Below, one piece after another: positions 11,820 to 22,965 of a stretch of 64,000 nt of DNA. How positions within the stretch are numbered: the first letter of the stretch is position 1; every line of letters begins with the position of its first letter. Source of the stretch: Bettongia penicillata ogilbyi. Taxonomy: Eukaryota; Chordata; Mammalia; Diprotodontia; Potoroidae. The translations under genes and the position numbers were made by a program. The stretch covers positions 3,120,001 to 3,184,000 of the forward strand of contig JAJHZJ010000496.1 in assembly GCA_023548195.1 (NCBI GenBank). The letters run 5' to 3'. The notes beneath the pieces were generated by a model. That model was not told the DNA's origin and ran no database searches. It saw only the letters and a program-made list of their open reading frames with translations.

Positions 11820-12520
11820 GAAAGTTTTTAACCTAAAAGAGCTAACATTCCTCTGGGAATGGAGGAGGCGGTGATATAGCATGCACACAAGATCAGTATA
11901 TGCTAAATCGTCCAAAGTAGAATAGAGCATTAGGAACGGATGACAAAGGTAGTGTGAGATATAGATGAACAGGGCTGAGATCCAGGCACAGTGGACAGCT
12001 TCTACAACATCGCTGAGGCGAGAGTCCCAGGAATTCCAAGTTCAGGGTACAGTTAGCCTCACAATTTGTCTGGAAAATAGAGGGTGTGAAAGGGAGTAAA
12101 ATGAAATAAGCATAGAAAGGTCCATCAAGAACCAGGGTGTAAAGGACTTTAATCTTAGAAATAAAAGCAAGCCACTGAAGTTTCTCGAGTAGAGAAATGC
12201 CATGGTCAGACTTGGTAGCTGTATGGTGAATGGCCTGGAGAGAGGAAAAGTTGCAATCAAGTAGAGAAATTCTATATAGAGCCTAGAGAGAGGTGAGGGC
12301 TTGAACTAGAGTGAATGGGGTGGAGATTCATGCTACTGGGGAATCAGAGGCTTAGCAACTGAGTGTATGGGGATGTGGGAAAGGGAAGAGTCAAGACTGG
12401 CTCCGAGGTGACACATCTGAATAACCAGAAAGATAGCAGGTGCCCTCAACAAAAGGAGGGAATTTGGAGGAGAAGCAGGCTTAGTGAGAAAGCTGGTGGG
12501 CTCTGTGTTGGATGTGTAGT
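11820..12520 (-). mobile_element. L2 LINE, upstream part
   Basis: Antisense L2 ORF2-to-UTR text, diverged: 'aaagcaagccactgaagttt', 'aaatgccatggtcagacttg', 'gtgagggcttgaactagagt', 'agagtcaagactggctccga'. 11,506-11,819 between the blocks has no repeat that I recognise. Confidence 0.6.
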
Positions 12521-13108
12521 GTGCGGCATGTTGAAGCGACCACCCAGGGGCAATGGCTCCCCCTGCAGCTTTGTCACTCAATTTCTGTCACCTCAAACTC
12601 TTGTTCACCAAAGGAACAGGTTTCATCTGCAAGTGGTGTTTAGGGACCCATTGAGTGGGGTCAGGGGACACAGGAGAAAATGGATTGAATCAAAACATAC
12701 GGCAGAGCAAGGGGGAACCTCAGTGCGGGGTATGAGCGGGGAACTTCTGAGGGAAAGGTATCCCAAGTTTTCTGGCATAAGATATGAGCTATGTGTGTGT
12801 ATATATGTGTGGGGGAGGAGGGGTGAATGATGATTAAATGGCATATGCTATCAGGAAGTAACTATATATAGATGTTGGAGAACTACCCAAAAGAGGGGGG
12901 AAATACCTCAAAAATTTGGTTTGCTTTCTTAAAAATAATACCAACTTTCATCATTTCTATGAGCAATTGGCATTTCAACTTAGTTACCATGAAAAGTCAA
13001 AACAAATATACGTGTCATGAGTATGATGACAACTCCCAAAGTCTATTGCCTATATGTACAGCCTTCTCCATTTGTGGTTCACATGACATGGCTCCCTTCT
13101 ATTCATAA
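12521..13108. other. Unassigned stretch
   Basis: No recognised repeat. A 155-codon frame starting at 12,363 and ending here overlaps L2 antisense sequence at its 5' end and a TG-rich patch at its 3' end, so I do not call it a gene. Confidence 0.25.
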
Positions 13109-13530
13109 GCAATAGATAGAGAGAAAAAACAGAGATAGATGAGAGAGAGATTCTTCATATATGCAAAATGTATATGTGTATGTATATATGGAGAAAGAGA
13201 GAGATGGCATTTCCTTACCTGGGAGTCTCAAATTTATGTACACACACACGTGTGTGTGTACATTTATATATATGTATATATGTGTATGTGTACATGTACA
13301 CATGCAAATTATTGAGAGAAGAGAGGGAGGGTGGGGGAGAGAAAAAAGTGTGGGGATGAGAGAGAAAGAGAGAGAGATGGCATTTTCTTACTCGGGAATT
13401 TCAAATACATACATATACACAATACACATTTACATGTATGTATATTTGTATGTATGCATATGTATACATAAGCATATATACCCCTGTTTGTACATATATA
13501 TGTATACACATACATATGTATCTGGAGGTA

Positions 13531-13580
<50 letters not shown>
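13109..13580. repeat. Compound GA / TATG / CA low-complexity block with a 173-bp internal duplication
   Basis: GA runs at about 13,111-13,150, 13,186-13,204, 13,315-13,377 and 13,533-13,579, separated by (TATG)n and CA/TG stretches. The unit 'agagatggcattt-cttac' occurs at about 13,200 and again at about 13,373, with matching flanks. A 28-bp perfect CA/TG palindrome is centred at 13,249/13,250. Overlapping open frames here are artefacts. Confidence 0.95.
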
Positions 13581-13583
<3 letters not shown>

Positions 13584-13621
13584 CATGCAAAGTTTCCTAT
13601 GCAATGTTTAGTTATGGTACA

Positions 13622-13733
13622 GTGACCAGAGAGCTAATTCAAAGCTTGAAAGACCTGGGTTTAAGTCTCATCTTTGATGACATACACTTGCTGTGTAACC
13701 TTGGGAAAGTCACTTAACTCCTCAGTGCTGTAG
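13622..13733 (+). mobile_element. Marsupial tRNA-SINE, 5' half (split element)
   Basis: 'tgaccagagagctaattcaa', 'gacctgggtttaagtctcat', 'aaccttgggaaagtcactta', then 'actcctcagtgctgtagc', where it is broken by a hAT-like insert. The 3' half continues at about 13,936. Confidence 0.7.
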
Positions 13734-13935
13734 CCAGTGGTGTCAAACTCATATAGAAACAAAGGTCACTAATCCATACATAAAGATCTCTGCCCATATG
13801 TTGACTTAGTTTTAAAATGTAATATCATCTTTATTTTATTTATTTATTTGGTTAACTATTTTCCGATTATATTTGAGTATGATTCAGGCACTCCGGGGTG
13901 CTGGGACCACCATAGGGGCTGCATGCACTTCTCTC
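13734..13935 (+). mobile_element. hAT-like nonautonomous DNA element
   Basis: Begins CAGTGGTGTCAAACTCATAT, close to the hAT-type end 'CAGgGGTGTCAAACTC'. The body 'aaacaaaggtcactaatcca' and 'tttatttggttaactatttt' follows a family I recognise from marsupials. It interrupts a SINE. The right inverted repeat and target duplication are decayed. Confidence 0.5.
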
Positions 13936-14035
13936 AACTCTCTCAGACTAGATATTGCAGAGAAGGCGCAGACCTGCAATGGTTGAAGATGTTTCCTCAC
14001 TGCAAGTTTCCTATAGCAATGAAATGACAGGTCCA
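13936..14035 (+). mobile_element. Marsupial tRNA-SINE, 3' half (split element)
   Basis: 'caactctctcagactagata', 'ttgcagagaaggcgcagacc', 'gtttcctcactgcaagtttc', 'aatgaaatgacaggtccaag'. This continues the SINE interrupted at 13,734. Confidence 0.7.
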
Positions 14036-14249
14036 AGCCTCATCTTTAAGCCTATTTAGTACAGAAAAAGAAAAACAAAAACTCCAGTGCTGCTCATCTT
14101 GAGAGCCAAATGCCAAGGAACGCTAAGAAACGCCAAAGGAATGGGATGTTTCTCTGAATCTACTTCTCTTTCTTAACTTAGGTCAACAACTATGTCAGAA
14201 TAACTGTGTGATATTATCTTGGGAACAGGAAGAAATGAAGTGAGCAATC

Positions 14250-14627
14250 ACAGGAAACTTAGTTTTGTGGATTTCCCTCTTTTAAAACCAATCATACAGA
14301 GGCTGAACTGAAGCAGGCTTAGACCAAGCCCTTCCACCTTCTACCTTCTCCTGTACCTGGTGCCATGATTCTGCCAAGGATGATTGACTGGGTGGGGGGA
14401 ACTGTTTAAGGAAGGGAAGTCCCAAGATAATTCCTAATCACAGGACTTCTTGTCATAAAAAGCAGTCCAGGGAGAAATCAGAGACAGCGTGTAGTGCAAC
14501 TCCCCATTTTTGAGAGAAGACAACCAAGCACAGGAGAGAGAGCATGAATCAGGAGAGTTATTTGAGGAGGCCTCTCCTCAGATCCGGGGCCTCTGACTTC
14601 ATGTGCTACACTCCTGTTTGTTATTAA
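14250..14627 (+). mobile_element. Possible LTR remnant
   Basis: A TATA-like CATAAAAAGC (about 14,455) is followed some 165 bp later by ATTAAA (about 14,621), a spacing typical of LTR U3/R. No ends, target duplication or internal region could be confirmed. It could simply be unique sequence. Confidence 0.25.
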
Positions 14628-14712
14628 ACTTTATAAGGTATTATAAGGTATTATTTTATATACGTATATAAATACGTATTATATACGTAAGGTATATATT
14701 ATAAGGTATTAA
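14628..14712. repeat. AT-rich tandem repeat with ATAAGGTATT units
   Basis: Repeated 'ataaggtatt' around palindromic 'tatatacgtatata' text; a short, simple expansion. Confidence 0.85.
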
Positions 14713-14734
14713 GACAGCAACAATGAGGAGGAGG

Positions 14735-14905
14735 GCAATGTACATAGAGCTTTAAGATTTGCCAAGTGCCTTATAAATATTAATTCTCTTTTATCCTCAC
14801 AACAGTCCTGGGAGGTGAATGATATTTTGATCCTAGTTTTCAAAATGAGGAAACTAAGGCAGATTAAATGAACTTTCCAGGGTCCTATGGCTAGTGCCTG
14901 AGGTC
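14735..14905 (-). mobile_element. MIR-type SINE
   Basis: Antisense order: 'agagctttaagatttgccaa', 'tttatcctcacaacagtcct', 'caaaatgaggaaactaaggc', 'cctatggctagtgcctgagg'. Confidence 0.75.
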
Positions 14906-15009
14906 AAATTTTAGAAGCATAGATGTTATACAGTAATACCCATTTGATATTCATGCATCATGACTGGTTTCACCATTCCATATTTGATGGTCATTGGGAG
15001 TAGTCTGAC

Positions 15010-15140
15010 CTTTCTGGGTTTCAGTTTCTTCATCTATGATACGGGCGTAACAACCTTCATGATTCCCAGCTCCTAGGGCTCTTGGCAGGTTCAAATGTGT
15101 GTAATGTGTGTAAAGTACTACAAAAATCAGTTATCATTAG
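15010..15140 (+). mobile_element. MIR-type SINE 3' half
   Basis: 'ttctgggtttcagtttcttc', 'atctatgatacgggcgtaac', 'taatgtgtgtaaagtactac'. Plus orientation, 5'-truncated. Confidence 0.6.
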
Positions 15141-15269
15141 AATGATGTGTTTTCTTCTGTCTGCAGTTGACGTAAGTAGATGGTGCAAACCTAGTGGGCA
15201 AGTGCCTGGTCTTCCATGTCTGAAGTGAACTCCCTCCCTTCTTGCCTTTTCACATCTCCCATTTCTTTT

Positions 15270-15500
15270 CAAGCATGGATCTGATGCCTCCTTCTCTCTG
15301 AGACATTTCTTGATTCATGTTAATGCTGGTTATTAGCATTCTCTGCCTCTCTACCCCCTTCTCCCTGCAATCACTCTGTACACAGTTATTGTAAGAATGG
15401 AAGTTCTTTGAGGGCAGAATTATTTTGTTTTATGTATTTGTATGAGCGGATTCTAGGCGAACTCTCTGAAGATAATAAAGGTTTGTTAAATTCAACTGGA
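15270..15500 (+). mobile_element. L2 LINE 3' end
   Basis: 'cctccttctctctgagacat', 'gtaagaatggaagttctttg', 'agggcagaattattttgttt', ending 'gataataaaggtttgttaaa'. 5'-truncated. 15,501-15,939 beyond it has no feature that I recognise. Confidence 0.7.
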
Positions 15501-16111
15501 TTTTGCATTTCCCCGCAGGCCCAGGGCAGACACTGAGTTAACACGTTTGTCCATTAGATTAATCATTGAAGATTCAGTCATGGGAACAAACTATGGCCAT
15601 CTCTAAGTCTGGGCTTACATTTTTAACCTTATCACCCTCTTTGGGACATGTTCTGGAAAAATGATTTCACCCTTAATCAACCATACCCCACTGTTCTCTG
15701 GTGAAACCAGATGGGAAGGACACACCTTCAGCTGGACTCCTTCCAATATCGGTTTCAAGGATTACAAAGGCTTACCGAGATAACAAAAAGAGGAGTTGCT
15801 ACATCTTGGTTCTTAAAGAAAGTACAAAAAAAAAAAAGGGAAAATTAGAAATTTCCCACACTGTCCCCCTGTCATTTATAATGCTCACCATCTGTTGTTT
15901 CTGGACCTTTTCAGATCAAAGAACCATCAATAGTATTTGTTCATCACCAACAAGCTATTTCTTGGTGGAGTTATGACTTGGTTCAATCATTCTGGAAAAT
16001 AATTCAGAATTATACTCCCCCACCAAGTGACTGAAAATGCTCATATGCTTTGGCCCAGAGATCCTACCCTTAGGTATATACTCCAAGGAGAAAGAAAGTT
16101 CTCCTATAAGA

Positions 16112-16348
16112 GTGGGAGAATACTGGACTTGGAGTAAAGAAAACATGAGTTCATTCTGTCTCAGAAACCTTCTAGCTGTGTGATGCTGGCTAAATCACTT
16201 AATATTTTTTTCAGCTTCAGTTTCCCCATCTGTAAAGTGGGGATAATAATAGCAACTATTTTCCAGAGTTGTTGTAAGCCAAATAGACAATATATGTAAA
16301 GTACTTTGCAAACTTTAAAGTGCTATGTAAATGTTAGCTCTTGTTATT
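16112..16348 (+). mobile_element. MIR-type SINE inside L1
   Basis: Complete MIR order: 'aatactggacttggagtaaa', 'tgtgatgctggctaaatcac', 'ccatctgtaaagtggggata', 'gtaaagtactttgcaaactt', 'aaatgttagctcttgttatt'. L1 ORF2 text lies on both sides. Confidence 0.8.
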
Positions 16349-16520
16349 ACAGAAACACTTTTTGTGGAAGCAAAGAACTGGAATCAAAGCAGATTCCAAC
16401 CAAATGTGGAATAGCTAAACAAATTGGAGTGCATGAATTATGGGGTACATAAAGGAGAATTACTGTAATGAATCTGAACAGTGCAGAGAAGTCTGGGAAG
16501 AGTCGGTACAAAATGAAGTA

Positions 16521-16700
16521 GAACTAGCTGTGTGACCCTGGGCAAGTCACTTCTATCAGTTTGCCTCTGTTTCCTCATCTGTAAAATGAGCTGGAGAAGG
16601 AAATGGCGAACCACTCCACTATCTCTGTTAAGAAAAAATCCCAGATGGGGTCACAGAGAGTGGGACAAGATTGAAAAATGATTAAACAACGAAAGTGAAC
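16521..16700 (+). mobile_element. 5'-truncated SINE with RTE tail inside L1
   Basis: 'tagctgtgtgaccctgggca', 'gagctggagaaggaaatggc', 'agatggggtcacagagagtg', 'attaaacaacgaa'. The flanks GAAGTAGAAC and GAAAGTGAAC could be a diverged target duplication, and L1 text resumes directly after. Confidence 0.8.
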
Positions 16701-17699
16701 CAAGAAAATCTTATTCACAATGACTGAAACAATGTAAATAGAGAGAACAGAATAAAATAAACTGAATGGTGGATAATTATAATAGCCAAGTTTGCAGAGA
16801 TGAAAAACTCCAGGAATGGAATGTTGAGTATATGTTAGGTTTTGGAATTTTTGCAGAACCGCCTTTCTCTCTTTCTTCTGTAATCTTTGTTACAAAGAAT
16901 TATGTATGGGATAGGAACTTTGTATGACATATTTGAAAATGATAGAAAGAAAAACTATGAATAAAAATATTTTATATGTTTGTTCATATGTATAAATCTA
17001 GGGGTATTACCTCCTCTCTGAATCAAATCCTTAAATTATCCCTGAAAATTGTTAGTGATTAAATTGGCATCATGATAGGTCTTAAAGTAGCTTAGCTCCC
17101 CCACATGTACTCCAGCAATGATCAAAAAAAGGTACCATTTCAAATCATGTAAATTATAATTATAGGAAATAATAATAAGAATAAGAGAAAATAATAATAG
17201 AAAATTCAAAAAGAAATATCAATAAATTTCTCCATTCCACCTATAAGATGAAAAAAACCAAGATGGCAGACAAGAATACCTGGGGAAGCCAGAACAAGCT
17301 CAGAATAGGTGCCAAACTTTGACCAACACACTACCTGGGGAGGCCCCTGATGGATAGATACCTTCAGAATTCTTCTTGCTGGGAAACAGCCTATCACAGA
17401 ACTCTGACTGTATACAGAACTTTCCAGTATTCTATGTGTAGACACATCAGGGAAAGGAAAACCAGTGGCAGAGCTAAGGAAACTGAGGTGAAGGACAAAC
17501 AGGGCTTAACCAGCCATTCCACTGAGGGTGGGAATAGGTAGAGTCTATCCCTGACACAAAAACCCAAATCAGGAATTGAGGTTGGATATCTGAGTAACCC
17601 CCCGCAAAAAACCCAGAGAGTATAATGAAATAATATATTTCAATGCCCAAGAGGATAAACCATGAAAAAGAAAGTAATTCCACAACAACCATGAACAGT

Positions 17700-18530
17700 C
17701 TCAAAGGGGAAAGAAATAATTACAATAAGATTACCTAGAAGAAATCAATCAGGAGATAAAAATAACATTATAAGTAAAACAAGAACTCTGAGGGAAAGAA
17801 TTAGAAGAAAAAATAACTTAGAGAAGAAAATAGAAAACACTACCCAAATAACAGACTTTCTGAAAATTAGAATAAGCCAAACAGAAGTCAATGGTGTCAT
17901 GTCAACAAGACATATTAATACAAAATTAAAAGATTTTTTAAAAATTAAGAAAATATAAAGTGTTTGCTATCCAAAAAACAAACCAATCTAGAAAAACAAA
18001 TAAAAAATCATTCAACAATGATATGATTCCTGAAAACTATGTCCAAAAAGAAATAACCTATCCACTAAATTATAAGGAATCATAAATCAAAACTGCTACA
18101 TTTGCTAGAACCATAACACAAAGTGAAAATAGAGAGAATTCAGGAGTCACTTCCTGAAAGAAATCTCCAAAAACTCACAGGCATGTCATAGCCAAAACTC
18201 GGAGCTTGCAAGTCAAAGAAAAAAATACACAAGCAGCCAAAAAGAAAGTATCAGAGAAACCCTCAGACTAATATAATACTTTTTAGCAGCTATTATAAAG
18301 AAATAAATAGAAAGTCTTGGAATATGATATTCCAAAATGCAAAAGATAAATGCTTCTGACCAAAAATTACTTACCTTGCAAGGCTGAGTGTGTTGGGGGG
18401 AAATGGGCTTTTAACGGAATAGCAGACTTTTAAGCCTTCCTGATAAAAAGACCATAGCGTAGTAGAAACTTCTAACTGCAAACACAGGAGTCAAAGGAAA
18501 CCTAAAAAGGTAAATACATTTCAAAAATTA
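17700..18530 (+). pseudogene. L1/HAL1-type ORF1 relic
   Basis: A-rich coding remnant of the L1 RNA-binding protein. The coiled-coil portion is at about 17,800-18,010 ('ctgaaaattagaataagcca', 'aaccaatctagaaaaacaaa'). The C-terminal portion is at about 18,180-18,500 ('gcagccaaaaagaaagtatc', 'cttggaatatgatattccaa', 'gccttcctgataaaaagacc'). Frameshifts and stops throughout; no open frame survives. Confidence 0.6.
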
Positions 18531-18887
18531 GAAGAGGCTAAATCATGATGTAGTAATTACCTTCTACAAAGATGTGGTACTTACATTACAGAAGAAAATG
18601 TCTTCAAGAGGCAATTACATGAGGCAATTAAAAGGATTGAGGATGACTGTTCTGTTTTGATGGTCTTAAGAGAGGAAAGAGAAAAGAGAAAAAAGGAGCA
18701 TGTTTGGGAAGAAAGGGGAAGAAATGACTATGTCTCATAATTCAGTTGTGTAAGAAAAAGAGGATACAAACATAGGGGAAGTAAACATCATATGAACCTC
18801 ACTCTTATCTAAAGCGGACAAAAGAGGGCTGAACATGCCTCCACGCACACACAACTGTTTGGTGTACTAACATTAAATTCAATAGTG

Positions 18888-19127
18888 CTATGGAATGAAG
18901 CAGACTATTTTCTTTGTATTATGTTTTAGTTTGTTTTTCTCATGGTTTCTCCCATTCATTTTAATTCTTCTATGCAACATGACTAATGTGAAAATGTAGT
19001 TAATAAGAATGTATGTATAGAACCCATATAAAATTGCATGCTATGTCAGGGAGGGAGGGGGAGAAAATCTAAGACTTATGGAAGTGATTGTAGAAAACTG
19101 AAAACAAATAAATTAGTTTTAAAAAAC
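18888..19127 (+). mobile_element. L1 3' end inserted into the larger L1
   Basis: A 240-bp 5'-truncated L1: 'ctatggaatgaagcagacta', 'ttctcatggtttctcccatt', 'gcaacatgactaatgtgaaa', ending AAATTAG-TTTT-AAAAAA. It is flanked by the perfect 9-bp repeat TCAATAGTG (18,879-18,887 and 19,128-19,136), a target-site duplication. Confidence 0.88.
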
Positions 19128-19543
19128 TCAATAGTGAAACAGGGAGGGATTTGGAGAAAGGAAGACTGGTAGTCAGAGAAGGAATAGTATGAGGCAAACA
19201 AAATTCAACTTTGGGATAGAAGTGGTTTATATAAAGGAGAGATTGAAAGGGAAAAATGTATAAGAACCAATGATTAGATTCTGAGTAAGTGAAAAAGAAA
19301 AGAGCCAGTAAAACAGAGGCAGAAAACTTCAGTTAGAGATCACTAGTATTAATTACATTCCTTCTTATTCGCTATCTTCATTGTAAAGACAATGGCAGGG
19401 TACAAAAAAAGTAAAAAGTACAAGAGGACAGGCTAAAGGGAAATATACAATCACAATCGTAATCATGAATGTTAATAAGAAAAACGTGCCCATTAAATGG
19501 AAGAGTACAACTGGATGGAAGAGGAAGTAGAATCTAGCTTTCC

Positions 19544-19629
19544 TCTCTCTCTCTCTCTCTGTCTCTTCGTCTCTCTGTCTCTCTCTGTCTCTGTCTCTGC
19601 CTCTGTCTCTCTCTCTCACACACACACAT
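19544..19629. repeat. (TC)n with (CA)n end
   Basis: CTCT/CTGT dinucleotide-tetranucleotide array expanded inside the L1 ORF2 relic, ending CACACACACA. Confidence 0.95.
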
Positions 19630-20148
19630 ACTTTTAAAGAAAACCATAAAGATTCACATACAGTTTAAATAAGTGCCTGGAGCAAAATCTAGCATGTTTC
19701 AAGTAAACTCAGAAATATCCAGGATAGCAATTTTGACCTCAGACAAGAATAAAAATACTTAAAAAAGATAAACGGGGAAATTATATTACGCTTGAAGGTA
19801 CCACAGACAATGGAATAATATCAATACTCTGTGTGTGTATGTATGTATAATGCGTATGTATACACAAAGACACTGAATGCCATAGCAAATGAGTGCTTAC
19901 AGAAAAATCAGTCAACTATAAGAACAAATAGAGAGCAAAATTATAATAGTTCGGGAGCTCAGTGTACCTATCCAAGACTCAGACAGATATAGCAAAATTG
20001 TAATCAAGAAAGAAGTTTAGGACCTGAATGGAATTTGGAAAATTAGATGTAATAGTTCTATGAAGATTACATAGTGGGAAGTAGAAGGATATATTTTCTC
20101 AGATATACATGGTAACTTTACTTAAGTTGATTATGCTCTAGGGTAGAA

Positions 20149-20202
20149 CAGGGGTGGGGAATCTGTGGTCACATGGGGCCTTCCAGGTCCTTAAGTGCCC
20201 TG
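20149..20202 (+). mobile_element. 54-bp hAT-type MITE with perfect 8-bp target duplication
   Basis: Starts CAGGGGTGGGGAATCTGTGG and ends GTGCCCTG, the ends of a hAT-type family with the consensus 'CAGGGGTGGGGAACCTG...'. It is flanked by identical GGGTAGAA (20,141-20,148 and 20,203-20,210), the 8-bp duplication diagnostic for hAT. L1 text continues on both sides. Confidence 0.85.
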
Positions 20203-22712
20203 GGGTAGAAGAACCTGATAAAAATGCAGAAAAGCATAAATTTTAAACATATTCTTTACTGACTATAATACGACAAAATTATTATTAGTAAAGGGTCTTT
20301 GGTCAAAGCATTGATATTTAAGTAGAGCCTAAATAATTTTATTCTAAAAAATTGGTAGGATAAAAGAATAAATAAGAAAAAAATAATTTCATCAAAGAAA
20401 ATGACAAGAATAAAATAACATACCAAACCTTTTGGGATGTAGCCAAAGTGGTTCTTAGGAGAACATTTAAATAACTATACATTTTTATTGACAAAAGAAA
20501 CAACAGATCAATGGATTCGGTATACAATTAAAAACAACTAAAAAAATAACAAATCAAAAATCTCAATGAAACACCTAACTAGATTATGTTGGAAACAAAA
20601 ACCGATTAAAAACTCAAAGCAAACCAACACTGAACTGATAAAATTATAAACTATTTTTAAGTTAATAAAATAGATAAACCATTAACTAATCTAATTAAAA
20701 GAAACAGAAAATCAAGTTACCAATATAAAAAATAAAAAGAATTCATAAAGAATAAAAATAAAAAAGAAATTATTAGAAATTATGCTGCCCAATTATATGG
20801 CAACAAAACTGGTCATTGAAATTAAATGGATGAATATGTATTCACGTATTAAGTACCCAGATTGCCAGAAAAAGAAACAAATAATATAAATATCTAATCT
20901 CTTTAAAAAAAAAGAATTTGAGCAAGTTATAAATGAACTTCTGAATGAAAAAAAACTGCAAGACCAGCTGGATTTACAGCTGAATTGTACCAAACATTCA
21001 AATAATAATTAATGCTGATATTACATACAACTTTTACAAAAATAGTTAAAGAATAGAGCTTAACAAATTCCTTCTGTGATACAAATACAATCTGGATACC
21101 TACAACAGACAAAGCTGAGAAGGAAAAGTATGGTCCAATATTTCTAATGAATATTCATGCTGATATAGAATAAGATATTAGCAAAGAGGCTATTAAACCA
21201 TATTAAAAAGATTATGTATATGATCATGTTGAATTTACACTGGGAATGCAAAGATGGTCCAATAGTAATAAAACTATAAACAGAATAGATTACATTAACA
21301 ACACAAACAATAAAAATCATTAACACATCAGCGGATGAAGAAAAAACCACCATGCATTTCTGCTATAAAAAAAAACCATTAAAAAGCATAGGAATAAATA
21401 GAACTTTTCTTAAAAGTTATATTGTTATCTCTCTAAAACTGAAGAGCTAGCATTATCCTTAATGGAGAAATACTAGAGGCTTTCTAATAAAATCAGAATA
21501 AAGCAAAGAATTCCACTATCATCACTATCATTTTATATAATTCTAGAAATGCTAGCTATAATAATTACACAAGACAAAGAAACTGAGATAATAAACTGAA
21601 GCCGAAGAGAAAATAAACAATCTCTTTTGTAGCTGATTTGATGGTCTACTTAGAAAACCCTAGAGAATTAACTAAAAATTAACTAAAACAATAACTTCAG
21701 CAAAAAAGCAGAATAAAAAAATCAACTCACAAATCATTAGCCTTTCTATTTCTAACAAAATCCAGCAGAAAAAGATAGAAAAATAACTAGAGAGTGTGTA
21801 AAATATTTGAGAGTCTACCTATAAGATACACAGGAATTATATGAACAGAATTACAAAATACTCTTTGTAGAAATAAAGACAACCCTAAATAATTCGAGGG
21901 ATATAATTTGTCTATGACTGGATCATGCCAATATAATAAAAAATAATAATATCTAAATTATTTTACTTAATACCATACCAAACTACCAAAAGGTTGCTTT
22001 GCAGAAGTAGGAAAAACAACAATACAATTCATCTGGAGGTATAAACGATCCAGGTCTTAAGGGAGATAATGGGAAGTGGGAAGACTAGTACCAGATCTCA
22101 AACCATATGACAAAACAATAAACATCAATACTGCTTGATGAGGCTAAAAAATTGGAAAAATTGCTCAGAATACAAGATCAAAAACCAAAAATGCACAGCG
22201 TTCAATACCACAAAGACTTCAATTATCAGGACAAGGGATCACAATTCTACATAAAGTGGAGAAAAAATAGAAAGCAGTCTATCTGAAATTATGTTTAGAT
22301 AAATATGTCACACCCTATATTGTGACAATTTCCAAATCCACATGTGACCTAAATGTTAAACGTCATATAACAAAATATATAACTTCGATTAAGAGGAAAG
22401 GGGATTCCTTTCACAACTATGGATAGTAGAAGAGGTACTGACCAAAAAGGGATAAAGAGGACCAAAAAGAGATAAAATGGACAATTTGATAATGTAAATT
22501 TCCACAACCAAAATCAATGCAGCTAAAATTAGAAAGGAAATGATTAACTGGGAAAATATCTTTGCAGTAAATTTCTGTGAATATCCATTGCAATATTTTT
22601 TTGTAAATGAAGAACTAAAATTAAAGACTCACCATCAGTTGAGAAACATATGGACGAATTATAACAGAGATATAAAAGACTATTACTGCTTTGTAAGTAA
22701 TGATGTGAAGCA

Positions 22713-22965
22713 AATCATAGCTCAGTGGATAGAGCATTGGCCATGGAGTCAGGAAAACCTGAGGTCAAATCCAGCCTCAGACACTTCCTTGTTGTGTGAA
22801 CCCTGGGCAAATCATTTAACCTCTTTTTGCCTGACAGAAAAAGATTCTCTGGAGAGGAAAATGGCAAACTACTGATATTTTTGCCAAGAAAACCCCATGA
22901 CAGCATTGACATGCTATGGTTCCTTGAATCACGGAGATGGACATAAATGAACAAACAATGATGAA
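22713..22965 (+). mobile_element. Marsupial tRNA-SINE with RTE tail inside L1
   Basis: 'atagctcagtggatagagca', 'catggagtcaggaaaacctg', 'caaatccagcctcagacact', 'gaggaaaatggcaaactact', 'tttttgccaagaaaacccca'. Near full length, with the head retaining tRNA-like A- and B-box regions. Confidence 0.88.

Larger units (their letters stand above)
15940..16980 (+). mobile_element. L1 LINE 3' portion carrying a MIR-type and a SINE block
   Basis: ORF2-end text appears in pieces: 'gacttggttcaatcattctg' and 'cttaggtatatactccaagg' before 16,112; 'gcaaagaactggaatcaaag' at 16,350-16,520; 'tcttattcacaatgactgaa' after 16,700. The 3' end lies near 16,980 ('gaataaaaatattttatatg'). All reading frames are broken. 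Confidence 0.7.
19380..22710 (+). pseudogene. L1 ORF2 relic (endonuclease and reverse transcriptase)
   Basis: The endonuclease-region start is at about 19,450-19,780 ('cattaaatggaagagtacaa', 'ggagcaaaatctagcatgtt'). The middle is at about 19,900-20,700 ('gggatgtagccaaagtggtt'). Reverse-transcriptase text is at about 20,980-21,350 ('tacagctgaattgtaccaaa', 'attcatgctgatatagaata', 'cactgggaatgcaaagatgg'). The frame is broken by many stops and by the nested hAT element and TC array. Confidence 0.75.

Noticed and set aside
12363..12830. 155-codon frame
   Set aside because: Starts in antisense L2 and ends in a TG-rich patch; no motif or codon bias to support it.
17250..19120. Stand-alone HAL1 ('half L1') element
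   Set aside because: The apparent 3' end at 19,120 is a separate insertion with its own 9-bp duplication, and ORF2 text follows it; the larger element is better read as one L1.
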